A stretch of DNA of 64,000 nucleotides, taken from positions 157,143 to 221,142 of the forward strand of contig JBAOIL010000027.1 of assembly GCA_037044975.1 (NCBI GenBank), given 5' to 3'. The notes beneath the pieces were generated by a model. It saw only the letters and a program-made list of their open reading frames with translations, had not been told where the DNA came from and searched no databases. Each line of letters opens with the position of its first letter. The first letter of the stretch is position 1. The position numbers and the translations under genes are program-made. Of the stretch, positions 56,736 to 64,000 are shown piece by piece. Source of the stretch: JADLHS01 sp020848635. Its GTDB lineage: Bacteria; Verrucomicrobiota; Verrucomicrobiia; Limisphaerales; JADLHS01.

Positions 56736-58865
56736 ATGACCCGCCTGCGGAGGATGGTTCGTCGTTTTGGAACCACCTGTACCACACGGTTGCTGGCGTT
56801 GCTGCTGTTAACGATACCCACCGTCGTGCCTGCCCAATACACTTACACGACCAACAGCGGGACGATCACGATCACCGGCTATAGCGGCCCCGGCGGCGAT
56901 GTCATCATCCCCAGTACGCTCGACAATCTGCCAATTGCCAGCATCGGGTCCATGGCGTTCTATGGCAGCGATCTAACCAGCGTTACTATCCCCAGCAGCG
57001 TCACCAACATTGGAACGGCTGCCTTCTTCGGTTGCAGCGACCTGACTTCCATCACGGTGGCCCCCCCCAATGCCTTTTACAGCAGTGTGGATGGGGTCCT
57101 GTTCAATCAGAGCCAGACCACGCTTCTCGAATATCCAGAGGGTAAAGTTGGGGAGTATACCATCCCCGACGGGGTGAATGGCATCGAAACGCGGGCGTTC
57201 GACTCATGCACCAGCCTGACCGGTGTCACCGTACCAGACAGCGTTACCATGCTCGGCGACGCCGTGTTCCAGTCCTGCACCAGCCTGACCCGGGTTACGC
57301 TCCCCAACGGCCTCACTAACGTCCCGAACTACGCTTTTTTTTCCTGTGCCAGCCTGAGCAGCCTGGTGATTCCGACCAACGTCACGAGCATAGGCCGGTC
57401 GGCGTTCGAATCCTGTCTCAGCCTGACCAACCTCACGTTCCCCAACAGCGTCACCAACCTTGGCACGGCGGTTTTCTTCGGTTGCACTGCGCTTACCGCG
57501 ATCACGATGACGCCACCCAATTTGTTTTATAGCAGTGTGGATGGGGTTCTGTTCAACCAGAACCAGACGGTTCTCCTCCAATGCCCTGGGGGTAAAGTCG
57601 GCGAATACATTATCCCCAATAGCGTGGGTAGCATCGCTTATCGGGGGTTCGATTCCTGCAGCTTTCTGACCAGCATCACGATTCCGGACAGCGTCACCAA
57701 CATCGGGGACGCCGCGTTCCAGTCCTGTACCGCGCTGAACAACCTCACGCTTCCGAGCAGCGTCACTCACATCGCTAACTACGCGTTCTTTTCCTGCACC
57801 AGCCTGACCAACGTAACGATCCCCGACAGTGTTAGCACGATCGGTAACTACCCGTTTCAATTCTGTCGGAGTCTGGTCAACCTCACGATTCCGGTAAGCG
57901 TTACGAACATCGGAGACGGTGCGTTCTGGAGTTGCACCAACCTGACCAACATCGATATTCCCAACGGTGTCACTGAGCTGGGTAACTTTACCTTTGCGTA
58001 CTGCACGGGCCTGACTAACGTCACGATTGGCAGCGGCGTGACGCGCATCGGGGATGAGACTTTCCATAACTGCAGCAGTCTGACCAGCGTCACGGTCCCC
58101 GCGAGCGTCACCCAGATCGGAGACGCGTCGTTCCGGGGTTGTAGCCGTCTGCCGAGCGTCACGCTTCCCCCAAGCGTGACGCAAATCGGGGACTCGGCGT
58201 TCCGGGATTGCACGGCGCTGACCGACGTCACGCTCCCCATCAGCCTCACGACCCTTGGCGATCGGGGGTTTTATAACTGCACGAACCTGACTCGCGTCAC
58301 GCTTCCCGACGGCATCACCCGCATCGGCAGCTTTACGTTCTCCTACTGCACCAGCCTGACGAACGTCACGCTCCCCAATGCGGTCACTATCATTGGTGAC
58401 GGCGGGTTTTATCAATGCACCACCTTGGGCCGCATCACGATTCCCAGCGGCGTTACGGACATCGGGTATCGAGCGTTCGATTCCTGCAGTAACCTGACCG
58501 AAGTGCTTTTCCAGGGGGACGCACCCACCCTTGGTTTGTATGTGTTCGAGAGCGATGGCGATGCCACCATCTACTATTTGGCCGGCACCACCGGCTGGGG
58601 ACCGACGTTTGGCGGGCGTCCAGCCGTCTTGTGGAATCCCCAAGTGGAGATCGTCGCGGCCAGTCTCGGCGTGCGCACGAATCAACTTGGCTTCGCCATC
58701 ACTGGCACCAGTGGGCTGGTCGTTGTGGTGGAGGCCTGCACGAATCTGGGCAATCCGATCTGGACGCCACTCCAAACCAACACGCTTGGCAACGACCCGC
58801 TGTATTTCAGCGATCCCCAGTGGACGATTTTCCCCGACCGTTTCTACCGCATTCATTCTCCGTGA
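56736..58865 (+). CDS. Secreted BspA-type leucine-rich-repeat protein
   Basis: 709 residues from ATG 56736; ATG 56754 is an alternative. Signal peptide LLALLLLTIPTVVPAQ. Residues 45-610 are about 22 tandem 23-residue LRR_5 (BspA-type) repeats, with consensus LTNVTIPDSVTNIGDAAFQS followed by C. Two copies are expanded by a loop (FYSSVDGVLFNQ) in the way typical of this repeat class. The end (GLVVVVEACTNLGNPIWTPL, then FPDRFYRIHSP) is the C-terminal module shared with two other secreted proteins of this window. It probably acts in surface binding. Codon use is like that of its neighbours. Confidence 0.85.
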   Translation: MTRLRRMVRRFGTTCTTRLLALLLLTIPTVVPAQYTYTTNSGTITITGYSGPGGDVIIPSTLDNLPIASIGSMAFYGSDLTSVTIPSSVTNIGTAAFFGCSDLTSITVAPPNAFYSSVDGVLFNQSQTTLLEYPEGKVGEYTIPDGVNGIETRAFDSCTSLTGVTVPDSVTMLGDAVFQSCTSLTRVTLPNGLTNVPNYAFFSCASLSSLVIPTNVTSIGRSAFESCLSLTNLTFPNSVTNLGTAVFFGCTALTAITMTPPNLFYSSVDGVLFNQNQTVLLQCPGGKVGEYIIPNSVGSIAYRGFDSCSFLTSITIPDSVTNIGDAAFQSCTALNNLTLPSSVTHIANYAFFSCTSLTNVTIPDSVSTIGNYPFQFCRSLVNLTIPVSVTNIGDGAFWSCTNLTNIDIPNGVTELGNFTFAYCTGLTNVTIGSGVTRIGDETFHNCSSLTSVTVPASVTQIGDASFRGCSRLPSVTLPPSVTQIGDSAFRDCTALTDVTLPISLTTLGDRGFYNCTNLTRVTLPDGITRIGSFTFSYCTSLTNVTLPNAVTIIGDGGFYQCTTLGRITIPSGVTDIGYRAFDSCSNLTEVLFQGDAPTLGLYVFESDGDATIYYLAGTTGWGPTFGGRPAVLWNPQVEIVAASLGVRTNQLGFAITGTSGLVVVVEACTNLGNPIWTPLQTNTLGNDPLYFSDPQWTIFPDRFYRIHSP

Positions 58866-59206
58866 ATCAAGGCCCACGCCGGGAAGTGCGGCGGGGTAGG
58901 GGATGTACCGGGTGGTTGTTAACCAGGGTGCGCCATTATTTCATGGCGGCCAATCGCTTTATTCGCGCATTTCCCGTAGCGAAGAGCCGCGCGTCAACCG
59001 CCGTCGGCGGCAAACAAGGCGGTTTGGGTCCGATGCGCAAGGTTGGTTTCAGCGGCAATTGGTCATTTAGGCGCATCCAACCCGATCGGCCCCCCAGTTC
59101 CTGAATTAATTCCTGAAATAAGTCTGAAATAAGTATTGACTCCTTGGCTGCATTTGTGTCAAGTTCTCAGTGAACTAAATCAGAGCCGTTAACTATACTA
59201 AGAAAT
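58866..59206. other. Intergenic region with a tandem repeat upstream of a PEP-CTERM gene
   Basis: 341 bases. The left part (58866-59095) has no supported gene. The right part (59100-59206) is A/T-rich, unlike its surroundings, and is probably the promoter region of the next gene. It contains TTGACT at 59136-59141 just after an 11-base tandem repeat, and TATACT at 59194-59199 only eight bases before the ATG, which is too close for an ordinary -10 unless the message is nearly leaderless. Confidence 0.5.
59113..59134 (+). repeat. Two adjacent copies of an 11-base direct repeat
   Basis: CTGAAATAAGT occurs at 59113-59123 and again at 59124-59134, immediately before a TTGACT hexamer. Tandem 11-base spacing places the copies on nearly the same helix face, so a regulator site is possible; this is inference. 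Confidence 0.4.
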
Positions 59207-59992
59207 ATGAAACCACTTTCCTCTGCCCTTGGGATGGTTCTTGCCGTTGCGACCGCCACTGTTGCCAGCGCTCAAGTAAGCAGCATCAATTCGGTCACGC
59301 TAAGTCCGCGCATGTATAATGATATTCCCGGCGCGTCCCTCAATGTTGGCACGATTTACCAGCCCTACCCGAATGCCTCGCTGATTTCGTTTACGGAACA
59401 GGGAGTTAGCGCCCCAAATGGCTACGCGAACCGGGACGCCTGGCGGTTCTCTAATAATGGGGGCACAAGCGCTTACGCGTTTGCAAATAATGACTTCTTT
59501 AACGTAACCATGACCTTGACGTTGATGGGGAGTCCCACTTCGCCACGTAAGGAAGCTGGGTTTCTACTCAACACCATTGGCGGTGATGGCCAGTTTATTG
59601 TCAACACGGATGCCCATGAGATCGTCGCGTTTGGTGGGCCTTTGCCGTTCTTCGCGTTTCCGTCCACCTTCATTTCTGGAAATACGATTACCTTGGGCAT
59701 GAATTATTTTCTGGATAGCAATACCGGTCTGCGATCGATCGTCTATTCAGCAAACGGAGTGAATAGTCCGATCTTGGCGCTCAGCAACCTGGAACAGGGT
59801 ATCATTGATGGTAGCACCCTTGGGGGTTATTTTCAGATCGTGAACTCTCCAACGGATCACAGCAACTCCGGCATCGCGGTTTTCCAGGATCTTAGCATTT
59901 CATCGGTGTCGGTGCCCGAACCGTCCGTGATGGCGTTGGCGTTGCTCGGCGCTGCAGCGATTAGCTACCGGGCGCGTTTTACTCGGGGTTAA
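59207..59992 (+). CDS. PEP-CTERM surface protein
   Basis: 261 residues. A signal peptide (SALGMVLAVATATVASAQ) precedes a beta-rich body (SVTLSPRMYNDIPGASLNVG-like start, NDFFNVTMTLTLMGS, GGDGQFIVNTDAHEIVAFGG, NYFLDSNTGLRSIVYS). The tail VSVPEPSVMALALLGAAAIS, then YRARFTRG, is a PEP-CTERM sorting signal with the usual basic end. The product is probably anchored or released outside by an exosortase encoded elsewhere. A perfect intrinsic terminator follows 17 bases after the stop. Confidence 0.83.
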   Translation: MKPLSSALGMVLAVATATVASAQVSSINSVTLSPRMYNDIPGASLNVGTIYQPYPNASLISFTEQGVSAPNGYANRDAWRFSNNGGTSAYAFANNDFFNVTMTLTLMGSPTSPRKEAGFLLNTIGGDGQFIVNTDAHEIVAFGGPLPFFAFPSTFISGNTITLGMNYFLDSNTGLRSIVYSANGVNSPILALSNLEQGIIDGSTLGGYFQIVNSPTDHSNSGIAVFQDLSISSVSVPEPSVMALALLGAAAISYRARFTRG

Positions 59993-60009
59993 GATTCCGT
60001 TTGTACTCA

Positions 60010-60046
60010 ATGCGCGTGGCGACCCGCCACGCGCATTTTGCTTTTT
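60010..60046 (+). terminator. Intrinsic terminator after the PEP-CTERM gene
   Basis: A perfect 12-base stem (ATGCGCGTGGCG 60010-60021, CGCCACGCGCAT 60025-60036) with an ACC loop is followed by TTTGCTTTTT. Confidence 0.85.
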
Positions 60047-60096
60047 CGAAGGTTAATCATCCCTGGCGTGGCGAGTTCTATTAGGCTTGCCCCAAT

Positions 60097-61012
60097 TTGC
60101 CTGGCGACTGTTCGTGCATTGAGCACGCCGATGGCAAAGCGACGCACTTTCACAGCGCCATCATACCGGTGATCGTCAGTCCGGGCCACCGCCAGGTCGT
60201 GCCGCTACGCCCGGAGTTCATCACCCCGCAGGATGGAGAGATCAAGCAGGACTGCGAAATCAACGCCGCCAAACGCTGGCTGGCCGCTCACGCTCAAAAT
60301 TACGCCACCGGCAACGACACCTTGTTGGGCGATGATCTTTACGCCCATCAACCCTTCTGCCGGCAGGTGCTCTTGCACGGGTTTCATTTCCTGTTGACCT
60401 GCAAGCCCACTTCCCATGCGACGCTCCACCAATGGGTCGAAGGACTGGAAGCGGACCGCCAGTGGCACCCCTTGAAGCTGCGGCTCAAAGGCAAATCCAA
60501 CCGCTGGGAACACCATCTCTATCGCTGGGCCAACGGCGTGCCCCTGACCGACAGCGACGAGGCTTTGAAAGTCAACTGGTGCGAACTGACGATCACTGAT
60601 GCGGCGGGAGCGGTGCGTTACCGCAATTCCTTCATCATCGACTGGAAGATCAGCACGGACAACGTTTCCGGGCTGGTGGCCGCTGGGACGGGCGCGGTGG
60701 AAGATCGAGAACGAAAGCAATAATGTGCTCAAGACCAAAGGCTATCACTTGGAGCACAACTTCGGGCACGGCAAGAAACATCTTTCCTCGTTGTTGACGA
60801 CGATGAACCTGCTGGCCTTTGGGCTGCACACGTTGTTGGAATTGGCCGATGAAAGCTACCGGCTGATTCGCGCCACGCTGGGGCCACGCCGCCGGTTCTT
60901 TCAACACCTGGAAGCACTGACGAGCTATTGGCACTTTGAGCGTTGGGAGCGACTGATGGATTTCATGATGCGGGGTCTGGAAATCGGCCCCCACGCCGTT
61001 CAAAAAAGCTAA
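60097..61012 (+). pseudogene. Truncated, frame-broken IS4-type DDE transposase
   Basis: Reading begins mid-domain at IEHADGKATHFHSAIIPVIV. Next come LRPEFITPQDGEIKQDCE, TLLGDDLYAHQPFCRQVL (a catalytic-type Asp in GDDLY), and near the end GRARWKIENESNNVLKTKGY (Glu of the DDE triad in KIENE) and HNFGHGKKHLSSLLTTMNLL. The frame changes near 60688; dropping one base makes AAGRARWKIE continuous. The first 150 or so residues, including the first Asp, are missing, and no terminal inverted repeats are recognisable, so this is a dead insertion-sequence remnant lying just after a terminator. Confidence 0.7.
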
Positions 61013-61166
61013 AACCCGCACCGCCGGGAGTTGACACGCCGCAGGGGCGTGAGGGCGGCGCATTGGCGCTTAGCGCTGAGGACGCTCAAAACCTCGCCGC
61101 CAGACCCTCGCCCGGCGGCTATAAACTCGCCAACCTTCCCAAACCCATCCGTTCCGCTCAGCCAAA

Positions 61167-61508
61167 ATGAGAACTGCTGGCGGCAACTGGCAACTGCGAA
61201 CGCATTTCGTGAACGAGAGCGAAAAGAAAACCCAAAATGAACGTGCGGCGGCGCTCCGTTCGTGCGAACTCCCGCAGGCGGACGGTTCGATGCGCTTTTA
61301 TCGGATGCATCAACTTTGGGAACTGGCCGCCGATCTCCCGATTCGAAAGATCCGACTGGCGGAGATCGAGGGCTTTGACGAGGTCGTATGGTTCGGCGGG
61401 CCCAGAAACCTGCGGCCAACCTGCCGCGAGATCGCAGAGCATGCGCGCGACATCTTCGCCGCGGATGTCAGCAACCTTCGGCAAAGCCGGAGGCTTGAGC
61501 TAGCGTGA
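61167..61508 (+). pseudogene. ParB/nuclease-like protein truncated next to the IS200 element
   Basis: 113 residues. The middle, MRFYRMHQLWELAADLPIRK, then RLAEIEGFDEVVWF and PTCREIAEHARDIFAADVS, resembles the N-terminal part of ParB-like chromosome-partitioning proteins. In those, the next residues would be the conserved PIILS...GMHR region. Here the sequence departs to NLRQSRRLELA and stops in the left end of the IS200-type element. The gene is cut short, so function is lost or unknown. The family call is from motif memory and moderately uncertain. Confidence 0.5.
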
Positions 61509-61553
61509 ACCGCTCAAAGCGGTTTGTTGTTTCCGTTAGCCGCTCAAAGCGGC
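61508..61553. repeat. Tandem hairpins at the IS200 left end
   Basis: AACCGCTCAAAGCGGTT (61508-61524) and GCCGCTCAAAGCGGC (61539-61553) are perfect palindromes with the same CAA loop. The second spans the stop codon of the transposase gene. Hairpins like these are recognised by IS200/REP-associated Y1 transposases. Confidence 0.7.
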
Positions 61554-61978
61554 ATCAGCGTCAGTTGATCCAGCCGCTGATCTTCTTTTTCCTGTTCCTG
61601 GATGTAGCGCCGCACCGCGACTTCGTCCCGGCCCACCGTTGACACCCAATAGCCGCGCGCCCAGAACTGCTGGCCCACAAAGCTGCGCCGTCTGCCTGCA
61701 TACACCCGCGCAATGTGGATCGCCGTTTTCCCTTTCAGGAACCCCATCACCTGCCCCACCGAATACTTCGGCCGAATCGAGATCAGCATATGCACATGAT
61801 CGGGCATCAGATGCCCCTCAATAATCTCGCATTCCTTCTGCCGCGCCTGTTCCCGGAACACTGGCCCCAACTCGCGCCGGATTTGCCCATACAAGGTCTT
61901 CTTCCGGCATTTCGTGATGAACACCACATGGTATTTGCATTCCCAGGTCGTGTGTTTCAATGTTTCATATGTTTGCAT
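61544..61978 (-). CDS. tnpA: IS200-family Y1 (HUH) transposase
   Basis: 144 residues from MQTYETLKHTTWECKYHVVF; the longer frame adds residues from the element end. The metal-binding HUH motif is His61-Val-His63 in MPDHVHML, and the nucleophile is Tyr125 in VAVRRYIQEQEKED. VGQVMGFLKGKTAIHIAR and FWARGYWVSTVG are conserved family blocks. The enzyme cuts and joins single-stranded DNA at hairpin ends. All catalytic residues are present and the frame is intact, so it may be active. Confidence 0.88.
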   Translation of the reverse strand: MQTYETLKHTTWECKYHVVFITKCRKKTLYGQIRRELGPVFREQARQKECEIIEGHLMPDHVHMLISIRPKYSVGQVMGFLKGKTAIHIARVYAGRRRSFVGQQFWARGYWVSTVGRDEVAVRRYIQEQEKEDQRLDQLTLMPL

Positions 61979-62012
61979 AGTCTGTCCGTTCGTAAACTTT
62001 GAGCGGTTCACG

Positions 62013-62370
62013 AAAGTCAGACTCCCCAACGACAACCGGAACTGTCAAACTCCGTGACGGTTGTCCTGGCGGGGAGAACCCAAAACAAGTATCCACGCGC
62101 GCTGACCGCCTCATCGCAAAACTTCGCACCTTGGACGGAAACCTCGCGCTCTTTTCGCATGGTCACTTTGGCCGCGTCCTCGCGGTGCGCTGGATGGGAT
62201 TGCCGGTCAGTGAAGCGCAGCAGTTTCTGCCCAGCACGGCGTCGCTGAGTATTCTTGATTACGAGCACGACCAGGCTGATTCGCCAGCCATCGCGCTTTG
62301 GGACGCAAGTTCCCACTCCGGGTTCGCCGATTGCCGGCAGCCGCCCAAGCCAAACCCAATCCGATCGTGA
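62013..62370 (+). pseudogene. Histidine phosphatase (phosphoglycerate-mutase-like), 5' end lost
   Basis: The remaining frame encodes LRDGCPGGENPKQVSTRADR, LFSHGHFGRVLAVRWMGLPV and QQFLPSTASLSILDYEHD, the second half of a histidine-phosphatase domain with the second catalytic His in SHGHF. The first half, with the RHG nucleophile motif, should lie to the left, where the IS200-type element now sits. No intact start codon belongs to it. Its stop overlaps the GTG of the ATPase gene (GTGA), showing the two were once coupled. Confidence 0.75.
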
Positions 62371-63698
62371 ACGCCAAGGATCGTTCATCTAAGCCGGCAA
62401 CAACCGCTATTGCCGGACCGGCGAAGCTTGAAGCCTGGCACAGCCAGCCAACCGAAACCGTGCTGGCACATCTCCGCTCCATCCCCAAAGGACTTTCAGC
62501 CCAGGAGGCGATCACACGCCTCGCGACTGACGGGCCGAATGAATTGCAGGAAGGCGAGCGCATCAGCGCGTGGCAGATCTTATTCAGCCAGTTCAAAAGC
62601 CTCCTTAACTGGGTGCTCATTGCCGCCGGAATCATCTCCGGCGTTATGGGTCAGGCGGTGGATGCCATCGCCATTCTGGCTATCGTCGTCCTCAACGCCG
62701 TCATTGGTTTCTATCAGGAGTTCGACGCGGAGAAATCCATCGCGGCGCTTAAGCAGATGACCGCACCCCGCGCCAAGGTCCGACGCGATGGAAAAGTCGC
62801 ATTAGTTCCGGCGGCCGAAATCGTCACCGGCGACATCCTCGTGCTGGAGGCGGGAGATTTGATTGCGGCGGATGCCCGCCTGATGGAGACGGCTTCGTTC
62901 AAGTGTGTCGAGGCGGCGCTGACCGGTGAGGCTGAAGCGGTGACGAAGCAGTCCGCACCATTGAAGTCCACCAATGTGCCGCTTGGCGACCGAACGAACA
63001 TGGTATTCATGGGCACGAGCGTTGCGGCAGGAACGGGGAAGGCTGTGGTCGTAGCGACGGTGATGAAGACGGAGTTAGGGAGACGCTGAATAAAGCGATG
63101 TTTTCAATTTTCTCAGATTGCTGACGGCGCATGAAGGTCAGGCGACCCGCGCCGCTGCTGCCGATTCACCAGCTGTGGATCAACCTGGTCACCGACGGAC
63201 TGCCTGCGCTCTGCCTCGCCACCGATCCCTTTGGCGGCGATGCTATGAAGCGCCAACCGCGCCGCCGCACCGAACGCATCACCAACCCGAAGTTTGTCCG
63301 CTCGATGTTTCTGACCGGCTTCCTCACGGCGGGCGTGGCGTTCGCTGTTTGTTTCTATGTGCTGAAGACGGGAACAACGGAAACCGCTCGGGCGGCTGCG
63401 TTTGCCGTGTTGGTCTTTGCCGAACTGCTGCGCGCCTTCGGTGCTCGCAGTGAAACCCGGTTCGTCTGGCGCATTTCCCCGTTCACGAACGTCAAACTCC
63501 TCATCGTGGTCGCCCTCTCCATCGGCTTCCAGTTGTTGAGCCAACACAACGCCGTGGTGGGCCGATTCCTCAAAACAACCTACCTGTCATTTGCCAATTG
63601 CCTCTGGCTGCTGGCGTTGGGGGCGATACCGCTGCTTGGTCTTGGAGCTGGTCAAGGTGATCAAGAACACTCGACGGCTGAGCAACCGCGCGCCGTGA
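62367..63698 (+). pseudogene. Cation-transporting P-type ATPase with the catalytic core deleted
   Basis: The first piece (GTG 62367 to 63089, 240 residues) carries the cation-ATPase N-terminus, the first two membrane helices (LNWVLIAAGIISGVMGQAVD, IAILAIVVLNAVIGFYQEFD) and the actuator domain with VEAALTGEAEAVTK, ending KTELGRR. The second piece (from 63131) is the last membrane domain: PLLPIHQLWINLVTDGLPAL, TDPFGGDAMKRQPRRRTE. The frame changes again near 63635; repaired, the end reads LVLELVKVIKNTRRLSNRAP with stop 63696-63698. About 480 residues holding the phosphorylated DKTGT and the TGDGVND hinge are gone, so it cannot transport. About 40 unrelated bases mark the junction. Confidence 0.8.
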
Positions 63699-64000
63699 GG
63701 AAAGTGCGGGTTCTCCGAGCTATGGTTTCTGCGCGCTATTACCGCCGGGTTCATGGCTATGGGCATTTACTACGGGTTACACCCCATAGCGAAGTGGGAG
63801 GGCACCGCCACATTCTGAAGCTCGGCACAAGTTCCACTCTGCGATGACCACCAAGACAGAAGGCTCTGTCCGCCACCCGCCTCTGCGAACCGCCGCTTAT
63901 GGAAACCAACGTCGAAAATCCCCGCGCCAGTGGCCCGGCGAAGGCGGCAGAAGGCAAGCCGCGCCGGGAGTCGCCGCCCGCCCAACCTTGGAATTCGCCG
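63699..64000. other. Right-edge region, no firmly supported gene
   Basis: 302 bases after the repaired ATPase stop. One plus-strand frame (to TGA near 63818) reads GFSELWFLRAITAGFMAMGI, then YYGLHPIAKWEGT, which looks membrane-like and may be a gene remnant, but no start or family is clear. Nothing is supported in the last 180 bases. Confidence 0.35.

Larger units (their letters stand above)
61504..62012. mobile_element. IS200-type element with hairpin ends
   Basis: About 509 bases carrying one HUH transposase gene. The outer ends are related: CGTGAACCGCTCAAAG at 61504-61519 is the exact reverse complement of CTTTGAGCGGTTCACG at 61997-62012. Two hairpins lie just inside the left end. It separates two truncated genes (ParB-like on the left, histidine phosphatase on the right). 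There is no target-site duplication, as expected for this family, which inserts by single-strand transposition. Confidence 0.7.

Noticed and set aside
56900..58520. Tandem repeats considered as a CRISPR or satellite array
   Set aside because: The periodicity is about 69 bases with codon-level variation and encodes 23-residue leucine-rich repeats; there are no identical direct repeats with unique spacers.
57204..58877. Long minus-strand open frame (557 codons) opposite the LRR gene
   Set aside because: It is an antisense shadow produced by the 23-residue repeat of the LRR gene; its protein is a repetitive Arg/Ala/Gly-rich string with no signal peptide or family resemblance.

Overview
The window looks like a chromosomal segment, probably from a metagenome-assembled genome, of a Verrucomicrobiota bacterium. 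I infer a Pedosphaera/Limisphaera-like lineage. The clues are high G+C, a ThuA/beta-propeller/HEAT/CxxCH cytochrome megaprotein typical of the PVC group, three PEP-CTERM surface proteins, a giant autotransporter-repeat protein, Tat-exported Gfo/Idh/MocA oxidoreductases, a HEAT-repeat exported protein, and a C-terminal module shared by otherwise unrelated secreted proteins. No rRNA, tRNA or CRISPR was seen.

Layout. 1-8.1 kb (minus): three consecutive DUF3472-type secreted proteins, one of them a 1930-residue PA14/Ig/beta-strand-repeat protein, plus the start of a fourth exported protein. 8.1-11.1 kb (minus): a cysteine-synthase-family PLP enzyme, threonine dehydrogenase and signal peptidase I. 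11.3-13.9 kb: a secreted protein and an exported alpha/beta hydrolase. 14-16.2 kb: methylmalonate-semialdehyde dehydrogenase and the NADH/NAD sensor Rex. 16.3-23 kb: an Ebo metabolite-traffic cluster (small EboA-position protein, EboB, EboE, EboC, then EboD and EboF) split by an opposing PEP-CTERM gene. 23.2-34.3 kb: a Gfo/Idh dehydrogenase and an MFS transporter ending in a terminator, then the two halves of the Tm-1 architecture (PEP-hydrolase-like TIM barrel and UPF0261) around a cupin and the ThuA-cytochrome protein. 34.4-39.9 kb: Tat oxidoreductase, HEAT protein, LptF/G permease, SDR. 40.3-44.9 kb: pyruvate:ferredoxin oxidoreductase and its dihydroorotate-dehydrogenase-like partner. 45.1-54.6 kb: nuoI-H-J-K-L-M-M-N, a membrane-arm complex I operon with two nuoM genes. 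54.6-64 kb: surface-protein genes scattered among broken genes and mobile elements.

Two themes stand out. First, redox and energy metabolism is concentrated here: Rex, PFOR, a ferredoxin-type NuoI and a '2M'-type complex I whose extra antiporter-like subunit should change proton stoichiometry. Second, the last 9 kb is a gene graveyard. A D-cysteine desulfhydrase-like gene and a P-type ATPase keep both ends but have lost their catalytic cores; thioredoxin reductase, a ParB-like protein, a histidine phosphatase and a DDE transposase survive as fragments around an intact IS200-type element.

Caution: I count about twelve single-base frame breaks in clearly conserved genes, including nuoH. Six sit in short G or C runs and are repaired by adding or removing one base of the run, so most are probably sequencing or assembly errors. 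Genes broken only in this way are annotated here across the break as single genes.
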